From Duganella radicis (lineage in GTDB: Bacteria; Pseudomonadota; Gammaproteobacteria; Burkholderiales; Burkholderiaceae_D), in the NCBI RefSeq assembly GCF_009720825.1, contig NZ_WNKY01000005.1, positions 62,001 through 126,000 of the forward strand: DNA of 64,000 bases, written 5' to 3'. Positions 28,191-36,192 of the stretch are shown piece by piece. The notes below the pieces were generated by a model that ran no database searches, had not been told where the DNA came from, and saw only the letters and a list, made by a program, of their open reading frames with translations. Position numbers and translations under genes: made by a program. Numbering within the stretch: the first letter of the stretch is position 1; each line of letters starts with the position of its first letter.

Positions 28191-28658
28191 TTAGTTGTTC
28201 TTGATCAGCGCAGCTTTGGCGGCGGCATTGGTTACCGCATCCGCATTCACTGTCCAGCGTACGTTGGTGGCGCCTGCGGCGACGGTTGGGGTCAGGGTGA
28301 CAACTATGCCATCGACACCAGTGCCAACACCGGTGGCCGCGAAGGTCATGGTGATCACGCCGGCTGCGACGTTAGCCGACTGAACTTCCTTGGTTGGGGT
28401 GAACGCGGCGGGGATGCCGTTGGAACCCATATTGCAATCGGTCAGCGTGCCGCCAGCTTCCTGGGCGCACAGGGCCACCGCGGTTTTCAGCGAATCGACC
28501 GCGCCCTGGGCGTTCGCGACCTTGGCCTTGACGGTGTAGTCGCTGTAGGCAGGAATCGCCACAGCGGCCAGGATGCCGATAATCGCGACGACGATCATCA
28601 GTTCGATCAGGGTAAAGCCGGCCTGGGCTTGTTTCTTCATCATTTGCATGGATTTCAT
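28191..28658 (-). CDS. pilA: type IV pilin, PilA-like major subunit
   Basis: The ATG at 28658 follows AAGGAG and gives 155 residues. The leader ends in QAG before the cleavage site, then [20 protein letters not shown], the classic N-methylated helix with Glu5. The globular part of about 120 residues has two cysteines (in LCAQEAG and TDCNMG) that could close a loop, earlier than the usual C-terminal D-region. Prepilin peptidase PilD would process it. No other pil gene is adjacent. A near-perfect sigma-54 promoter lies upstream, as expected for PilS/PilR-controlled pilins. Confidence 0.93.
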   Translation of the reverse strand: MKSMQMMKKQAQAGFTLIELMIVVAIIGILAAVAIPAYSDYTVKAKVANAQGAVDSLKTAVALCAQEAGGTLTDCNMGSNGIPAAFTPTKEVQSANVAAGVITMTFAATGVGTGVDGIVVTLTPTVAAGATNVRWTVNADAVTNAAAKAALIKNN

Positions 28659-28709
28659 TTTGCGACTCCTTCGGTTAAAACACATTGTTGGGTGGTACAC
28701 CTTCCTTAG

Positions 28710-28725
28710 TGCAATTGGTGTGCCA
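28710..28725 (-). promoter_or_regulatory. Sigma-54 (RpoN) promoter of pilA
   Basis: On the minus strand TGGCAC (28725-28720), five bases, then TTGCA (28714-28710) match the -24/-12 consensus exactly. Transcription would begin near 28698, about 40 nt before the pilA start codon. Confidence 0.85.
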
Positions 28726-28829
28726 GCGTGTTTTTGCCTGAAATTTCAGCAAATCGACCCGAATAGTGCCGTTTTTTGTCAGTCCGGACCGCCGCAATTT
28801 GTCATGCCCGGCCCGATTGACAATTATTG

Positions 28830-29408
28830 TCAGGCGATGCGGAAGGCCAGCGTCGTGCCGCTGAGGTCGATCACGTCGCCATGGCTGAGGCGCTCGGCGC
28901 TGCGCGGATCGAGCGCGGTACCGTTCAGCAGTGGCGCCACCTCGCCCTCGGTGTGGGTGATGGTGTAAAAGTCCGGATGGCGGTGGATCACCACCACCTG
29001 CACGCCGGCCCGGCCCAGCGTGGTCTGCGGCTTGGTCAGGGCCACATGCTTGCCGGCGTTGGCGCCATTCAGGATCGAGATCTCGGCCAGCACCGGCTGC
29101 GCCGCCGCCAGCGGGCGGATGCCGTCGGCCACGAAGTCCAGCTGGAACTTGGCCATGGCGATCACATCCTGATGTTGCAGGAAATGCTTGCCGATGCGGT
29201 GGCCGTTCACAAACGTGCCGTTGGTGCTGTGCAGATCCTCGAGGAAGGAATCGTCCAGGATGGTGACGATGGCCGCATGCTCGGCGCTCACGGCCGGATG
29301 GGTCAGCACGATGTCGTTGCGCGGGTGACGGCCCAGCGTCATGCGCTCTTTGCTCAGTTGAATTTGCTGCTCTACTTGTCCGTTGCGCGAGATGATGAGC
29401 TTGGCCAA
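28830..29408 (-). CDS. FHA-domain protein
   Basis: The 192 residues hold two FHA-like halves. The first (about 20-95) has all marks of a phosphothreonine-binding FHA domain: LGRHPRNDIVL, SAEHAAI, LEDLHSTNGTFVNGHRI. The second (about 118-190) has LGRAGVQVVVIHRHPDFYTI and LSHGDVIDLSGTTLAF and seems degenerate, lacking a clear NG motif. It would bind phosphorylated partners. No kinase gene is next to it. It lies between the sucD terminator and the pilin promoter. Confidence 0.85.
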   Translation of the reverse strand: MAKLIISRNGQVEQQIQLSKERMTLGRHPRNDIVLTHPAVSAEHAAIVTILDDSFLEDLHSTNGTFVNGHRIGKHFLQHQDVIAMAKFQLDFVADGIRPLAAAQPVLAEISILNGANAGKHVALTKPQTTLGRAGVQVVVIHRHPDFYTITHTEGEVAPLLNGTALDPRSAERLSHGDVIDLSGTTLAFRIA

Positions 29409-29420
29409 ACCGCAATCTCC

Positions 29421-29452
29421 AAAAAATAAAGGGGAGCACGAGGCTCCCCTTT
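29421..29452 (-). terminator. Terminator of the sucCD operon
   Basis: On the minus strand AAAGGGGAGC pairs with GCTCCCCTTT around a 5-nt loop and is followed by TTTATTTTTT. It lies between the sucD stop and the FHA gene. Confidence 0.9.
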
Positions 29453-29470
29453 ATTATTCCACAACCGAAA

Positions 29471-30352
29471 TTACAGCATGGCTTTCAGCAGGCGTGCCAT
29501 TTCCGATGGGTTCTTGGTGGCTTTGATGCCGCACTCTTCCATGATGTCCAGCTTGGCTTGCGCGGTGTCGGCGCCGCCCGAGATCAGCGCGCCGGCGTGG
29601 CCCATGCGCTTGCCCGGAGGAGCGGTAACGCCGGCGATGAAGCCCACCACCGGTTTCTTCATGTTGTCCTTGACCCAACGTGCGGCGTTGGCTTCGTCCG
29701 GACCGCCGATTTCGCCGATCATGATGACCGCGTCGGTATCAGGATCGTCGTTGAACATGCGCATCACGTCGATGTGCTTCAGACCATTGATCGGGTCGCC
29801 GCCGATACCCACTGCCGACGATTGGCCCAGGCCCAGGGCGGTCAGCTGACCCACCGCTTCATAGGTCAGGGTGCCCGAACGCGACACCACGCCGATACGG
29901 CCTTTCTTGTGGATGTGGCCTGGCATGATGCCGATCTTGATCTCGTCAGGGGTGATCAGGCCTGGGCAGTTAGGGCCCAGCAGCAGGGTTTTCGAACCGG
30001 CTTTGGCCATGCGATCCTTGATTTCCATCATGTCGCGGACTGGGATGCCTTCGGTGATGCAAATCGCCAGTTCCAGTTCAGCTTCCACGGCTTCCCAGAT
30101 CGCGGCGGCCGCGCCTGCTGGTGGCACGTAGATCACCGACACGGTGGCGCCGGTGTTCGATGCGGCTTCTTTCACCGAACCGAAAATTGGAATGCCTTCG
30201 AAGTCTTCGCCGGCTTTCTTCGGGTTCACGCCAGCGACGAAGGCGTTTTTGCCGTTCGCGTATTCGCGGCACATGCGGGTATGGAACTGGCCGGTTTTAC
30301 CGGTGATACCCTGGGTGATGACTTTGGTGTCTTTGTTGATCAGAATAGACAT
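29471..30352 (-). CDS. sucD: succinyl-CoA synthetase alpha subunit
   Basis: The 293 residues include the CoA-binding Rossmann part (TQGITGKTGQFH, VNPKKAGE, VIYVPPAGAAAAIWEA) and the phosphohistidine loop GHAGALISGGADTA (about 245-258), whose His is phosphorylated during catalysis. With SucC it makes ATP or GTP from succinyl-CoA in the TCA cycle. It lies 13 bp after sucC and is followed by a strong terminator, so sucCD is a two-gene operon. Confidence 0.97.
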   Translation of the reverse strand: MSILINKDTKVITQGITGKTGQFHTRMCREYANGKNAFVAGVNPKKAGEDFEGIPIFGSVKEAASNTGATVSVIYVPPAGAAAAIWEAVEAELELAICITEGIPVRDMMEIKDRMAKAGSKTLLLGPNCPGLITPDEIKIGIMPGHIHKKGRIGVVSRSGTLTYEAVGQLTALGLGQSSAVGIGGDPINGLKHIDVMRMFNDDPDTDAVIMIGEIGGPDEANAARWVKDNMKKPVVGFIAGVTAPPGKRMGHAGALISGGADTAQAKLDIMEECGIKATKNPSEMARLLKAML

Positions 30353-30365
30353 ATCGGTTCCTTAA

Positions 30366-31532
30366 TTATTTACCAGCAGCGGCTGCAACAACGCTCTTCG
30401 CTGCGTCTTCCATCGTGTCGGCGGAGATGATCGGCAGGCCGGAGTCAGCCAGCATCTTCTTGCCCAGATCTTCGTTGGTGCCCTTCATGCGGACCACCAG
30501 CGGTACTTGCAGCGAAACGGCTTTCGATGCGGTGATCACGCCTTCGGCGATCACGTCGCAACGCATGATGCCGCCGAAGATGTTCACCAGGATGGCTTTC
30601 AGGCCTGGGTTCTTCAGCATGATCTTGAATGCTTCGGTCACTTTCTCCGCCGTGGCGCCACCGCCCACGTCCAGGAAGTTGGCAGGCTCGCCGCCGAACA
30701 GCTTGATGGTGTCCATGGTCGCCATGGCCAGGCCGGCGCCGTTCACCAGGCAGCCGATATTGCCGTCCAGCGAGATGTAGGCCAGGTCGAATTTCGACGC
30801 TTCAACTTCAGCTGGATCTTCTTCGTCCAGATCGCGGTAGGCGACGATTTCCGGGTGACGGAACAGGGCGTTGGCGTCGAAGTTGAACTTGGCGTCCAGG
30901 GCGATGACTTTGCCCGAACCGGTCAGGATCAGCGGGTTGATTTCGGCCAGCGAGGCGTCGGTTTCCCAGTAAGCCTGGTACAGGCCTTTCAGGTTGGTGA
31001 CGGCGTCGGCGATCGAGCCTTCCGGTACGCCGATTTTCGCGGCGATGCCAGCGGCTTCAGCGTCGGTCAGGCCCACGGCCGGGTCGATAGCGATCGAGTG
31101 GATTTTTTCCGGGTGGGACTCGGCAACTTCTTCGATGTCCATGCCGCCTTCCGACGAGGCCATCAGCACAACGCGCTGGGTCACGCGGTCGGTCACCAGC
31201 GATACGTACAGTTCTTTCTTGATGTCCGCGCCTTCTTCGATCAGCAGGCGGCGTACTTTCTGGCCTTCAGCGCCGGTCTGGTGGGTCACCAGCTGCATGC
31301 CCATGATCTGGTCAGCGTATTCTTTAACTTGTTCCAGCGATTTGGCAACTTTAACGCCGCCGCCTTTACCACGGCCACCGGCGTGGATCTGTGCTTTCAC
31401 AACCCAGACTGGGCCGCCCAAGGTTTCAGCAGCTTTCACTGCCTCTTCTACGGTCATGCACGGAATACCGCGCGGTACCGTCACTCCGTATTTCCGGAGA
31501 ATTTCTTTGCCTTGATACTCATGGATCTTCAT
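30366..31532 (-). CDS. sucC: succinyl-CoA synthetase beta subunit (ADP-forming)
   Basis: The 388 residues start [17 protein letters not shown] and contain the ATP-grasp elements [18 protein letters not shown] (about 44-61), [19 protein letters not shown] (about 199-217) and the C-terminal [13 protein letters not shown]. It binds nucleotide and succinate. A good ribosome binding site (GAAGGGAAG) precedes the ATG. It is first in the sucCD operon, downstream of recX with a 419 bp spacer. Nothing unusual. Confidence 0.97.
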   Translation of the reverse strand: MKIHEYQGKEILRKYGVTVPRGIPCMTVEEAVKAAETLGGPVWVVKAQIHAGGRGKGGGVKVAKSLEQVKEYADQIMGMQLVTHQTGAEGQKVRRLLIEEGADIKKELYVSLVTDRVTQRVVLMASSEGGMDIEEVAESHPEKIHSIAIDPAVGLTDAEAAGIAAKIGVPEGSIADAVTNLKGLYQAYWETDASLAEINPLILTGSGKVIALDAKFNFDANALFRHPEIVAYRDLDEEDPAEVEASKFDLAYISLDGNIGCLVNGAGLAMATMDTIKLFGGEPANFLDVGGGATAEKVTEAFKIMLKNPGLKAILVNIFGGIMRCDVIAEGVITASKAVSLQVPLVVRMKGTNEDLGKKMLADSGLPIISADTMEDAAKSVVAAAAGK

Positions 31533-31951
31533 GCTGGCTTCCCTTCTGATGCTGATGTGTATAAATCGGTTGAATGATTAAGCAGATGATGTTGCTACGC
31601 GCTACCCGGTGCTGCTTTGTCCACCCAGCGCGGGTAAAACTTCGCCGCTGCGCCGTCAACTGGGCACAGGACTTGGAATAGGGGGTGTTTGATGCAGAGG
31701 GGGCCGCCAATATCCCGCGCGCCATCCTCGCTGGGGATAGCACTTGCGCGCGTGAGCCGCGGCGCACGTCGGATAACTGGAGTTAACAGAGACATAAGAT
31801 CGATACCGCTCTCGCGGCATTTATATTAGTTAGCAGCCTGGCGCATTTCTCTTATTAAAAACGCACGTTGCCGCAGCTTCTACGGACAACCACCGCACCC
31901 GCGGTGCTGCAAAAACCCGTAGAGTGTAGCACACCGCGCAGCTTAGGGAAA
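31533..31951 (-). other. 419 bp spacer between recX and sucC
   Basis: No convincing gene is seen. It should carry the sucC promoter: TATACA on the minus strand at 31563-31558 is a possible -10 box with a weak -35. Around 31801-31865 the DNA is AT-rich. A short GCCGC-GAGA-GCGGT hairpin sits near 31810, and CACCGC/GCGGTG at 31891-31906 is another small hairpin, but neither has a T-run. Confidence 0.4.
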
Positions 31952-32404
31952 TTACTCGTCGAGGTCCGCGCCTTTGATGACTTTCTGCACAACACGTTGC
32001 GAAAAGCCACGTTGCAGCAGGAAGCGGATCTGTTTATGGCGGTCCTGGGGATCGGTGGCGACGACGCCGAATTTGCGCTGCCAGATTTCCTGTGCGCGTA
32101 CGAGTTCGGTATCGGCGAGATGGGATTTGAGTTCTTGCAGCGCCTCGCCCTGCACGCCGTGGCTTTGCAGCTCGGCGACGATGCGGCCGTTGCCGTAGCG
32201 CGATGCACGGCGATGGATGAGGGATTCGGAGAAGCGTTCCTGCGACAGCCAGTTGTTTTTTTCCAGCAGGTCGAGCAGGGCGTCGACATCGTCGCCCTCC
32301 CCGGCATATTTGGCCAGCTTGCGGCCCAGCTCCAGCCGGCTGTGCTCACGCAGGGACAGAAAGCGCAATGCCCGCGCTTTCAGACTCAGTTGTGGCGCAG
32401 CCAT
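31952..32404 (-). CDS. recX: RecX regulator of RecA
   Basis: The 150 residues show the three-helix repeats of Rec[22 protein letters not shown] (here across about 10-31), [29 protein letters not shown], and [19 protein letters not shown] near the end. RecX blocks RecA filament extension and tunes SOS. It starts 11 bp after recA on the same strand, so it is probably made from recA read-through and shares LexA control. Confidence 0.95.
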   Translation of the reverse strand: MAAPQLSLKARALRFLSLREHSRLELGRKLAKYAGEGDDVDALLDLLEKNNWLSQERFSESLIHRRASRYGNGRIVAELQSHGVQGEALQELKSHLADTELVRAQEIWQRKFGVVATDPQDRHKQIRFLLQRGFSQRVVQKVIKGADLDE

Positions 32405-32415
32405 GATGCGATCAA

Positions 32416-33504
32416 TTAAGCGGCGTCGGCTTCAGGCTTGGCCGGCTTGAGCTTGACCACGGTGTTGTCGGTGGCCAGTGGCGGCAGCGCGCGCACGCCC
32501 AGCGATTCGCGCACCTTGTTTTCGATTTCCCACGCCAGCTCCGGACGTTCTTGCAGGAACAGGCGCGCATTGTCCTTGCCCTGGCCGACGCGCTCGCTGT
32601 TGTAGCTGTACCACGAACCCGACTTCTCGACGATCTTGGCTTCCACGCCCAGATCGAGGATTTCGCCTTCGCGCGAGGTGCCGGCGCCGTACAGGATGTC
32701 GAAGTGCGCTTCCTTGAACGGTGGCGCGATCTTGTTCTTGACCACCTTGACCTTGGTTTCGTTGCCGATCACCTCGTCGCCCGACTTGATCGAGCCGGTG
32801 CGGCGGATGTCCAGACGCACCGAGGCGTAGAACTTCAGCGCGTTGCCGCCGGTGGTGGTTTCCGGCGAGCCGAACATCACACCGATCTTCATGCGGATCT
32901 GGTTGATGAAGATGACCAGGGTGTTGGTGCGGTTGATCGAGCCGGTCAGCTTGCGCAGCGCTTGCGACATCAGGCGCGCCTGCAGGCCTGGCAGGGCGTC
33001 GCCCATGTCGCCTTCGATTTCAGCGCGCGGGGTCAGGGCGGCCACCGAGTCGACCACCACCAGGTCCACCGAACCGGAGCGCACCAGCGCATCACAGATT
33101 TCCAGGGCCTGTTCGCCGGTGTCCGGCTGCGAGATCAGCAGCTCGTGCAGGTTGACGCCCAGTTTTTGCGCATAGCCGACGTCCAGCGCGTGTTCGGCGT
33201 CGATGAAGGCGCAGGTGCCGCCCAGTTTTTGCATCTCGGCGATGGTTTGCAGGGTCAGCGTGGTTTTACCCGACGATTCCGGGCCGTAGATTTCCACCAC
33301 GCGGCCGCGCGGCAGGCCGCCGACGCCCAGCGCCACGTCCAGGCCCAGCGAGCCGGTCGACACCACCTGCACTTCCTCGATAGGGGCACTGGCGTCCATG
33401 CGCATGACGGAACCTTTGCCGAACTGCTTCTCGATCTGGGCCAGCGCCGCTGCCAGCGCCTTGGCTTTTTCAGATGCGGGTACTACGCCTTTTTTCTCGT
33501 CCAT
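32416..33504 (-). CDS. recA: recombinase RecA
   Basis: The 362 residues have the Walker [10 protein letters not shown] (74-82), [24 protein letters not shown], the Walker [16 protein letters not shown] and the L2 loop region [19 protein letters not shown]. It forms DNA filaments for strand exchange and stimulates LexA self-cleavage. An SOS box overlaps its promoter. recX follows. The upstream neighbour, a two-component regulator, is divergent. Confidence 0.98.
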   Translation of the reverse strand: MDEKKGVVPASEKAKALAAALAQIEKQFGKGSVMRMDASAPIEEVQVVSTGSLGLDVALGVGGLPRGRVVEIYGPESSGKTTLTLQTIAEMQKLGGTCAFIDAEHALDVGYAQKLGVNLHELLISQPDTGEQALEICDALVRSGSVDLVVVDSVAALTPRAEIEGDMGDALPGLQARLMSQALRKLTGSINRTNTLVIFINQIRMKIGVMFGSPETTTGGNALKFYASVRLDIRRTGSIKSGDEVIGNETKVKVVKNKIAPPFKEAHFDILYGAGTSREGEILDLGVEAKIVEKSGSWYSYNSERVGQGKDNARLFLQERPELAWEIENKVRESLGVRALPPLATDNTVVKLKPAKPEADAA

Positions 33505-33544
33505 AATGTGCTTTCAGCCAGTGGGGTTGTTCAATACAGGTGGC

Positions 33545-33573
33545 ACTGTATAAAAAAACAGTGCTTAATGCAA
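33545..33573 (-). promoter_or_regulatory. recA promoter with LexA (SOS) box
   Basis: On the minus strand, -35 TTGCAT (33573-33568), a 17 bp spacer and -10 TACAGT (33550-33545). The LexA box CTGT-N8-ACAG at 33546-33561, extended to CACTGT/ACAGTG, lies across the spacer and -10, so LexA would block polymerase directly. The recA start is about 40 bp downstream. Confidence 0.88.
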
Positions 33574-33648
33574 GCGGGTTTTTGTATTTCTTTGAGATTG
33601 CACAAAAACTCGCCAAAATAGGGGCTTGTGCAGCCGGAGTGTTTTTCA

Positions 33649-34350
33649 ATGCGTATTTTACTTGCCGAAGACGATAGCGTACTGGCCGACGGCCTCACCC
33701 GTTCCCTGCGCCAGTCCGGCTACGCCATCGATTGCGTCAGAAACGGGCAGGAGGCCGATACCGCCCTGTCGACCCAGGAATTCGATCTGCTGATCCTCGA
33801 CCTCGGCCTGCCCAAGCTGTCCGGGCTGGAAGTGCTGCGCCGCCTGCGCTCGCGCGGCTCGCTGCTGCCGGTGCTGATCTTAACGGCGGCCGACTCCATC
33901 GAGCAGCGCGTCAACGGCCTCGACCTCGGCGCCGACGATTACATGGCCAAGCCCTTCGCCCTGTCCGAGCTGGAGGCGCGCGTGCGCGCCCTGACCCGGC
34001 GCGGCGCCGGCGGCGGCGCCACCGTCATCAAGCACGGCCCGCTGAGCTACGACCAGGTCGGCCGCAGCGCCTACATCAACGAGCAGATGCTGGACTTGTC
34101 GGCGCGCGAGCTGGGCCTGCTGGAAATCCTGCTGGCCCGCACCGGCCGCCTGGTCTCCAAGGAGCAGCTGGTCGACCACCTGTGCGAATGGGGCGAGGAA
34201 GTCAGCAACAACGCCATTGAAGTCTACGTCCACCGCCTGCGCAAGAAGATCGAGGTGGGCGGCGTGCGCATCGCCACCGTGCGCGGCCTCGGCTACTGCC
34301 TGGAGAAATTCAACCCCGCCAACGCCGAAGCCGGGGACGGCCACAAGTGA
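33649..34350 (+). CDS. OmpR-family response regulator (TctD/QseB-like)
   Basis: The ATG at 33649 follows GGAG and gives 233 residues. The receiver domain (1-120) has the acidic pair in LLAEDDSVLADG, phosphorylated Asp51 in LLILDLGLPK, and the Lys in DDYMAKPFALSEL. The C-terminal winged helix ends RKKIEVGGVRIATVRGLGYCL. The stop overlaps the kinase start (GTGA), so the two are coupled. The likely targets are the symporter genes that follow. Confidence 0.92.
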   Translation: MRILLAEDDSVLADGLTRSLRQSGYAIDCVRNGQEADTALSTQEFDLLILDLGLPKLSGLEVLRRLRSRGSLLPVLILTAADSIEQRVNGLDLGADDYMAKPFALSELEARVRALTRRGAGGGATVIKHGPLSYDQVGRSAYINEQMLDLSARELGLLEILLARTGRLVSKEQLVDHLCEWGEEVSNNAIEVYVHRLRKKIEVGGVRIATVRGLGYCLEKFNPANAEAGDGHK

Positions 34351-35864
34351 ACCAGCCGGAAGCCGCCGAACTGGAGTATCAACCGCCGCCGCCCGACGCG
34401 GACGAAGACATACAACACTCCCTGTTCGGCGAAATCCTCGACTGGATGCTGGCCCCGCTGCTGCTGCTGTGGCCGATGAGCATCGCCATCACCTATCTGG
34501 TGGCCAAATCGATCGCCAACCAACCGTTCGACCATGCGCTGGAGGACAGCGTGACCGTGCTGGCGCAGCAGGTGCGCTCGGTGGACGGCAAGATCATCAA
34601 GAGCCTGTCCGGCTCGGCGCGCGATATCTTGCGGGCCGACGATGTCGACAACGTCTATTTCCAGATCCAGGGCCCGCGCGGCGAGCACATCGACGGCGAC
34701 CGCGACATGCCGCAGCCGGTGCTGGACGACGAGGACAAGACCAGCGCCGGCGGCGTGCGCTTCCGCAACGACAATATGCACGGCACGCCGGTGCGCATCG
34801 CCTTCGCCTACGTGCAGCTGGAGCGCAACGATGGCCGCGTGCCGCAGGTGGCGCTGGTGCAGGTGGCGGAGACGCTGGCAAAGCGGGCCCAGCTGGCCAA
34901 CGCCATCATCAAGGGGGTGATCCTGCCGCAATTCATCGTGCTGCCGATTGTGCTGGCCCTGGTGTGGTTTGCCCTGGCGCGCGGGCTGTCGCCGCTGGCG
35001 CAATTGCAGGAGCGCATACGCGCGCGCAGCTCGGAAGACCTGAGTCCGATTTCCTCCAGCCAGGTGCCGGAGGAAATCACGCCGCTGGTGCGCTCGCTGA
35101 ACGAGATGCTGTCGCGGCTGTCGCTCACCATCGACCAGCAAAAGCGCTTCATCGCCGACGCCGCGCACCAGATGCGCACGCCGCTGGCCGGCATGCGCAT
35201 GCAGTCCGAGCTGGCGCTGCGCCAGACCGACAAGGATGAAATCCACCGCTCGCTGGAACAGCTGGCCAAAAGCTCGGAGGCGGCCACCCGGCTGGTCAAT
35301 CAGCTGCTGGCGTTGGCGCGCGCGGAGAACCAGCAACCGGCCGGCAGCGCCATGCAGCCGCTGGATCTGGGCGAGCTGGCGCGCAACGTGGTGCAGGACT
35401 GGGTGCAGGCCTCGTTCTCGCATCGTATCGATCTGGGGTTTGAGGCGCCGCGCCAGCCGCTGACCATCACCGGCAATCCGACCATGTTGCGCGAACTGCT
35501 GTCCAACCTGATCGACAACGCGCTGCGCTACACGCCGGCCGGCGGCAGCGTCACCGTGCGGGTGCGCAGCGATGAGCTGGAGCACGGTTATCTGGAAGTG
35601 GAGGATACCGGACCGGGCATCGCGCCGGCCGAGCGCGCGCGGGTGTTCGAGCGTTTCTACCGGATTCTGGGCAATACCGCCGAAGGCAGCGGCCTCGGGC
35701 TGGCCATCGTGCGCGAGATCGCGCAGCAGCATGGCGCCGAGGTCGACATCTTCAGCAACCCGCGCGCCACCCAGCCCAGGCTGCCGGGCGCCCTGTTCCG
35801 CCTGACCTTCCCGCTGCCGCCGGCGCCGCCGCAAGCCGAGGACGAACCACCACACTATGGATAA
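34347..35864 (+). CDS. sensor histidine kinase with 2CSK_N-type sensor (TctE-like)
   Basis: The 505 residues comprise a cytoplasmic head, TM1 (about 32-52), a periplasmic region of about 140 residues of the TctE/2CSK_N type, and TM2 (about 193-213). A HAMP-like linker, the H-box FIADAAHQMRTPLAGMR with His274, and the ATPase part follow (NLIDNALRYTP, DTGPGIAP, GSGLGLAIV). The start overlaps the regulator stop and its own stop overlaps the symporter small subunit gene by 8 bp. TctE-type kinases sense carboxylates, which fits control of the adjacent transporter; the ligand is inferred. Confidence 0.9.
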   Translation: MNQPEAAELEYQPPPPDADEDIQHSLFGEILDWMLAPLLLLWPMSIAITYLVAKSIANQPFDHALEDSVTVLAQQVRSVDGKIIKSLSGSARDILRADDVDNVYFQIQGPRGEHIDGDRDMPQPVLDDEDKTSAGGVRFRNDNMHGTPVRIAFAYVQLERNDGRVPQVALVQVAETLAKRAQLANAIIKGVILPQFIVLPIVLALVWFALARGLSPLAQLQERIRARSSEDLSPISSSQVPEEITPLVRSLNEMLSRLSLTIDQQKRFIADAAHQMRTPLAGMRMQSELALRQTDKDEIHRSLEQLAKSSEAATRLVNQLLALARAENQQPAGSAMQPLDLGELARNVVQDWVQASFSHRIDLGFEAPRQPLTITGNPTMLRELLSNLIDNALRYTPAGGSVTVRVRSDELEHGYLEVEDTGPGIAPAERARVFERFYRILGNTAEGSGLGLAIVREIAQQHGAEVDIFSNPRATQPRLPGALFRLTFPLPPAPPQAEDEPPHYG

Positions 35865-36192
35865 GCCAATCACGCCCACCGACGCCGCGCCACAGCCGGC
35901 CCTCGCCAGCGATGCCGGCGCCGGCGCGGGCGCGGGATCGCCGCCAGACCGGCCGCGCCTGTCGCGCGCGGCGCACTGGCGGCGCACGCGCCGCCTGACC
36001 ACCGTGCTGCTCTCGCTCTGGCTGCTGACCGGCTTCTGCGCCGCCTTCTTCGCGCGCGAGCTGGCCGGGCTGAGCGTGTTCGGCTGGCCGCTGTCCTTCT
36101 ACCTGGCGGCGCAAGGCGCGTCGCTGGTCTACCTGGTCATCCTGGCCTGCTACGCCTGGCGCATGCGCAAACTCGACAAGGAGCGCGCTTGA
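35857..36192 (+). CDS. DUF4212 small subunit of sodium/solute symporter
   Basis: This 111-residue protein has a Pro/Ala/Gly-rich head of about 45 residues longer than usual, then two membrane helices (about 50-70 and 78-100) with the typical TGFCAAFFARELAGLSVFGWPLSFY spaced over the linker, and a basic tail. DUF4212 proteins accompany VC_2705-type symporters. It overlaps the kinase by 8 bp and the symporter start by 4 bp (TTGA), which supports a single operon and fixed stoichiometry. Confidence 0.88.
   Translation: MDKPITPTDAAPQPALASDAGAGAGAGSPPDRPRLSRAAHWRRTRRLTTVLLSLWLLTGFCAAFFARELAGLSVFGWPLSFYLAAQGASLVYLVILACYAWRMRKLDKERA

Noticed and set aside
31595-31795. A 66-codon open frame on the minus strand in the recX-sucC spacer
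   Set aside because: No ribosome binding site, no recognisable pattern, and it lies where the sucC promoter is expected.
31891-31906. CACCGC/GCGGTG hairpin as a recX terminator
   Set aside because: Short stem and no T-run on either strand.
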